From: Streptomyces sp. B3I8
Lineage (GTDB): Bacteria > Actinomycetota > Actinomycetes > Streptomycetales > Streptomycetaceae
Assembly (NCBI RefSeq): GCF_030816915.1
Contig: NZ_JAUSYN010000002.1
Span: 682,001-746,000 of the forward strand
Direction of reading: 5' to 3'
DNA: 64,000 nt
Shown: positions 61,159 to 64,000 of the stretch, one piece after another
How the letters are laid out: every line of letters begins with the position of its first letter
Position numbering within the stretch: position 1 is the stretch's first letter
The notes under the pieces: model-generated
Seen by the model: only the letters and a program-made list of their open reading frames with translations
The model's database searches: none
Told to the model about the DNA's origin: nothing
Made by a program: the position numbers and the translations under genes

Positions 61159-62262
61159 ATGACGAGCGTCCCATCCGCCCCGGCCCCGGTCGCCCGGGCA
61201 GTCCTCGACGACCTGCGGGCCCGGCTCCGCGCCTACCGGCGGGTCGACCTCCCGCCCGGCTTCGGCTGGGAGCGCGGAGTCGACGGTGACTACCTGGCCG
61301 AGCTGATCGGCCACTGGGCCGGCGCCTACGACTGGCGGGAGCACGAGAGCCGGATCCGGAGCCTGCCGTGGACACTCACGGGCACCGGCGGCACGCCCGT
61401 CCGGGCGGTGCACCGGCGCGCGGCGGACCCGGATGCGATAGCCGTGCTGCTGCTGCACGGCTGGCCCGACTCGGTCCTGCGGTTCGAGAAGGTGCTGCCG
61501 CTCCTGTCCGACCTGCATGTGGTCGTCCCGGCGCTGCCCGGGTTCCCCTTCGCGGCGCCGGTCGCCCGCCGCGGTCTGTCGTCTGCCGCGGCGGCCGAGG
61601 CGGTCGCCGCGTCGATGGCGGAGCTGGGGTACGACCGGTACGTCGTCTCGGCCGGTGACGTGGGGTGCGACGTCGCCGAGGCACTCGCCGCCGGGCACCC
61701 CGAACATGTCGCGGCCCTGCATCTGACGGACGTCTCCCAGTACCGCTTCCTGGTGGACACCCCGCAGGACCTGTCCGCTGCGGAGCGGGCCTACGTCCGC
61801 CGCGGCCGCGACTGGCAGGCGGCCGAGGGCGGGTACATGCACGAGCAGTCGACCAGGCCGCACACGCTGGCGGTCGGCCTCGGTGACTCGCCCGCGGGTT
61901 TGGCCGCGTGGATCCTCGAGAAGCTGCGCGCGTGGACGGACTGCGGGGGCCGCGTGGAATCCGTGTTCACCCGGGACGAGCTGCTCACCTGGATCACCGC
62001 CTACTGGGTCAGTGGCGCCATCGGCACCTCGTTCACGCCGTACGCGGAGAGCGGGCCGAAGCCGGCCGGGCGGATCGGCGCGCCGGCCGCCTTCACCGTC
62101 TTCCCGAAGGACCTCGTCAACGCCCCGCGCGAGTTCGCGGCCCGCTTCTTCGACGTCCGCTCCTGGGTCGAGAACTCCGCCGGGGGCCACTTCGCGGCGT
62201 GGGAGTGCCCCGCGCAGTACGCGGCGGGCGTACGGACGGCGGTGGGCCTGGCCGGGCTCTGA
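61159..62262 (+). CDS. epoxide hydrolase (alpha/beta-hydrolase, microsomal type)
   Basis: 367 aa. The N-terminal EHN region is YDWREHESRIRSLPWTL; the oxyanion motif is LLHGWPDSVLRFEKVLPLL; the nucleophile Asp lies in SAGDVGCDVAE; the terminal His is in GGHFAAWECP. It opens an epoxide to a diol through a covalent ester. It shares the MarR-controlled unit with the amidohydrolase, suggesting a pathway for a toxic or foreign compound. Confidence 0.92.
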   Translation: MTSVPSAPAPVARAVLDDLRARLRAYRRVDLPPGFGWERGVDGDYLAELIGHWAGAYDWREHESRIRSLPWTLTGTGGTPVRAVHRRAADPDAIAVLLLHGWPDSVLRFEKVLPLLSDLHVVVPALPGFPFAAPVARRGLSSAAAAEAVAASMAELGYDRYVVSAGDVGCDVAEALAAGHPEHVAALHLTDVSQYRFLVDTPQDLSAAERAYVRRGRDWQAAEGGYMHEQSTRPHTLAVGLGDSPAGLAAWILEKLRAWTDCGGRVESVFTRDELLTWITAYWVSGAIGTSFTPYAESGPKPAGRIGAPAAFTVFPKDLVNAPREFAARFFDVRSWVENSAGGHFAAWECPAQYAAGVRTAVGLAGL

Positions 62263-62422
62263 GGGCCGGAGCGGGCGGCGCGCCCCCCTTCCGGCCGGGT
62301 GGTGCCGCCCGCTCACGGCGGTCGGCTCCGCCCCGGCCGCCCCGCTCCCTTCCGCTCCGCGCCACCCCTTGACCCCGGCCCCCGCACTCCCTAAGGTCCT
62401 CCCACCTCCTGAGGTACATCGA

Positions 62423-62447
62423 TTAACCAATCGTTAACCGCTTGGTT
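62423..62447 (+). promoter_or_regulatory. candidate operator of the sugar ABC operon
   Basis: AACCAA (62425-62430) and TTGGTT (62442-62447) form inverted arms, and TTAACC repeats directly at 62423 and 62434. The AT-rich patch stands out in the spacer, just before the GTG start. Confidence 0.5.
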
Positions 62448-62459
62448 GGAGACCCCGCT

Positions 62460-63749
62460 GTGCGCTCCTCGCTGACCCGGCGCGACCTGCTCGCCGCCGG
62501 TACCGGTCTGGCCGCGGCCGCCGCCCTGCCCGCCCTGTCCGGCTGCTCGGCACTGGCCGCGGCGGACTCCGATCCCGACACCCTCGTCGTCCACACCCAG
62601 CTCGGCACCACCGCGCCGGGCTCCCCCACCTACCTGAAGGCCGTCGACCGCTTCCAGGACGAGAACCCCGGTCTGAAGGTCAAGAACCTCATCAACGGCG
62701 ACGACCTCGGCCAGGTCTACGAGACCTCGCGGCTGGCCCGCAAGGAGGCCGACGTCGTGATGGTCAACCTCTACGACAAGACCCTGGCCTGGACGGATGT
62801 CGACGCCACCGTCGACGTCATGCCCTACCTGGACGACTGGGGGCTGCGCGACCGCGTGCTGCCCGCCGCGCTCTCCGCGTGGACCGACGGCAGGGGCAGG
62901 CTGCGCGCCTTCCCCTACTTCGCCACGAACTGGCCCGTCGCCTTCAACCGCGCCCTGCTCGACAGGGCGGGCGTCGACGAGATACCCACCACCGGCGACG
63001 CCCTCATCGCGGCCGCCCGCAAGCTGCGCGCCAAGGGCATCGCCCCCGTGACCGTGGGCGGCAACGACTGGACCGGCCAGAAGCTCCTCGCGCAGATCAT
63101 CCAGACGTACCTGTCCCAGGACGAGGCCCGGCACGCCTACTCCACCGGCGACTTCGGCAGCCGGGGCGCCCGCGAGGGCATCGAGTACTTCACCACCCTG
63201 CGCGACGCGGGCGTCTTCGCGGACAAGGCCCAGGGGCTGACCTCCGACACGATGACCACGCAGTACAACACCCGGTCCGCGGCGATCGAGTCGGCGATGT
63301 CCTCCGCGCTGGCGAAGGTGCCCGCGGAGGTGGCCCGGCACACCGAGGTGGGCGGCTGGCCGCTCGCCGACGGGGCGGCGCACGAACACCCCACCATCAT
63401 CCGGGCGTTCACCCTCATCGGGTTCTGGATCAGCCCCAACGGCGTCCGCAAGATCGGGCACGTCGAGAAGTTCCTGCGCTTCATGTACCGGCCCGACACC
63501 GTCTCCCGCTTCATCACCGAGAGCGGCCGCGACATGGCCGTGCGCTCGGACACCGTCAGCAAGGGCTTCCCGCTGGTGGCGGCGGCCCAGCGGCTCGGCT
63601 CCGGTGTGAGCGAGGTGCTGCTGCCCGACGTGTACGTGCCGCCCGCCGCCACCCAGCCGCTGATCACGGCGACCAGTACCTCGTTCACCAGGGGCACGAG
63701 CGCGGCGAAGGTCCGCGCCGCCCTCGAGTCCGCGTACCGGTCCGCCTGA
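62460..63749 (+). CDS. ABC-transporter extracellular sugar-binding lipoprotein
   Basis: 429 aa from GTG 62460 behind GGTTGGAG. A twin-arginine lipoprotein signal (LTRRDLLAAGTGLAA, then ALPALSGC) ends at the lipidated Cys near residue 29. The rest is a type 1 solute-binding protein of the carbohydrate uptake (CUT1) family. It delivers an oligosaccharide to the permeases that follow. The specific sugar cannot be told from sequence. Confidence 0.9.
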   Translation: MRSSLTRRDLLAAGTGLAAAAALPALSGCSALAAADSDPDTLVVHTQLGTTAPGSPTYLKAVDRFQDENPGLKVKNLINGDDLGQVYETSRLARKEADVVMVNLYDKTLAWTDVDATVDVMPYLDDWGLRDRVLPAALSAWTDGRGRLRAFPYFATNWPVAFNRALLDRAGVDEIPTTGDALIAAARKLRAKGIAPVTVGGNDWTGQKLLAQIIQTYLSQDEARHAYSTGDFGSRGAREGIEYFTTLRDAGVFADKAQGLTSDTMTTQYNTRSAAIESAMSSALAKVPAEVARHTEVGGWPLADGAAHEHPTIIRAFTLIGFWISPNGVRKIGHVEKFLRFMYRPDTVSRFITESGRDMAVRSDTVSKGFPLVAAAQRLGSGVSEVLLPDVYVPPAATQPLITATSTSFTRGTSAAKVRAALESAYRSA

Positions 63750-63831
63750 TGCGCCGGCCGACACCCACGACAGGCACCACACGCACGACGGACACGACGC
63801 CTGAGCCGACCCGATTCCCGGGAGTCACCGC

Positions 63832-64000
63832 ATGACGACGCTGACGACGACACCGGACGGGACCGCGGCCCCCCGCCCCGTCCCGCCCTCGGGCCGCTCC
63901 TCGGCCCCGCGCACGCTCCGGCAGGGCGGCACCGTCCTCGCCGTGCCCGCCCTGGTGTGGTACCTGCTCTTCATGGTCGGGCCGCTGCTCGCCATCTTCG
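63832..64000 (+). CDS. ABC-transporter sugar permease, N-terminal part (cut by window end)
   Basis: 56 codons of a CUT1 permease: a Pro/Ser-rich N-terminus, then the first membrane helix VLAVPALVWYLLFMVGPLLAIF. ATG 63832 follows GGGAGTCACC. The rest of the gene and presumably a second permease lie beyond the window. Confidence 0.85.
   Translation, partial: MTTLTTTPDGTAAPRPVPPSGRSSAPRTLRQGGTVLAVPALVWYLLFMVGPLLAIF

Overview
The window is about 72% G+C, uses GTG and TTG starts freely, packs operons with 4-bp stop/start overlaps, and carries families typical of Streptomyces (DUF6421, DUF5134, DUF2630, Rv1733c-like, FurS/KatG, paired FUSC proteins, uracil-DNA glycosylase beside an N-acetylglucosamine-kinase-like gene). 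I read it as a Streptomyces chromosome arm: accessory metabolism, many local regulators, and several decayed or rearranged patches. No tRNA, rRNA, CRISPR or replication origin was seen.

Layout. 0.1-6.7 kb: kinase-NUDIX fusion, small secreted peptide, secreted GH27 alpha-galactosidase with a 183-bp MITE-like insertion in its stop codon, then a divergent ROK kinase / LacI pair around a perfect palindrome. 6.7-9.4 kb: a three-gene unit (sigma-like protein with a collagen-like tail, a 253-aa unknown, a small membrane protein) and a methyltransferase remnant. 9.4-12.6 kb: etfBA, flavin reductase, thioredoxin. 12.7-15.8 kb: LysR divergent from a coupled nitrilase and PLP dehydratase. 16-20.8 kb: PlsC acyltransferase, transglutaminase-like protein, and the operon DUF6421 - SDR - threonine aldolase. 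21.2-31.7 kb: GDPD, GNAT, VOC protein, FUSC-MarR, DUF5134, M56 peptidase, PAP2, DUF2630, TetR, Rv1733c-like protein and a BNR-repeat protein.

32.1-39.4 kb is a catabolic cluster with a GntR regulator divergent from FAH hydrolase, extradiol dioxygenase, flavin hydroxylase, a collapsed CoA-transferase and two amidohydrolases. It is bordered by a dead IS3 element (39.6-40.5 kb). Next come an intact uracil-DNA glycosylase and, inverted to it, a second copy lacking the N-terminus and catalytic motif.

42-49 kb: GlcNAc-kinase-like ATPase, sirohydrochlorin-chelatase-like protein, lactonase, FUSC/Lrp pair, and a class A beta-lactamase. A pair of hairpins with complementary loops lies between lrp and the beta-lactamase, whose upstream region holds three TGATCA boxes 12 bp apart. 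49-55 kb: a molybdenum hydroxylase operon of PaoABCD type with a divergent TetR and two palindromic operators. 55.2-58 kb: furS-katG, probably leaderless. 58-59.1 kb: gene graveyard (NarK and hemerythrin remnants). 59.1-62.3 kb: MarR divergent from an amidohydrolase and an epoxide hydrolase, with two operators on a good promoter. 62.4-64 kb: start of a sugar ABC transporter operon, cut by the window end.

The strongest leads for new biology are the DUF6421 operon, the sigma-like protein with its collagen-like minisatellite, the kissing-hairpin element and the beta-lactamase operator array. The ung rearrangement is the clearest sign of recent genome change.
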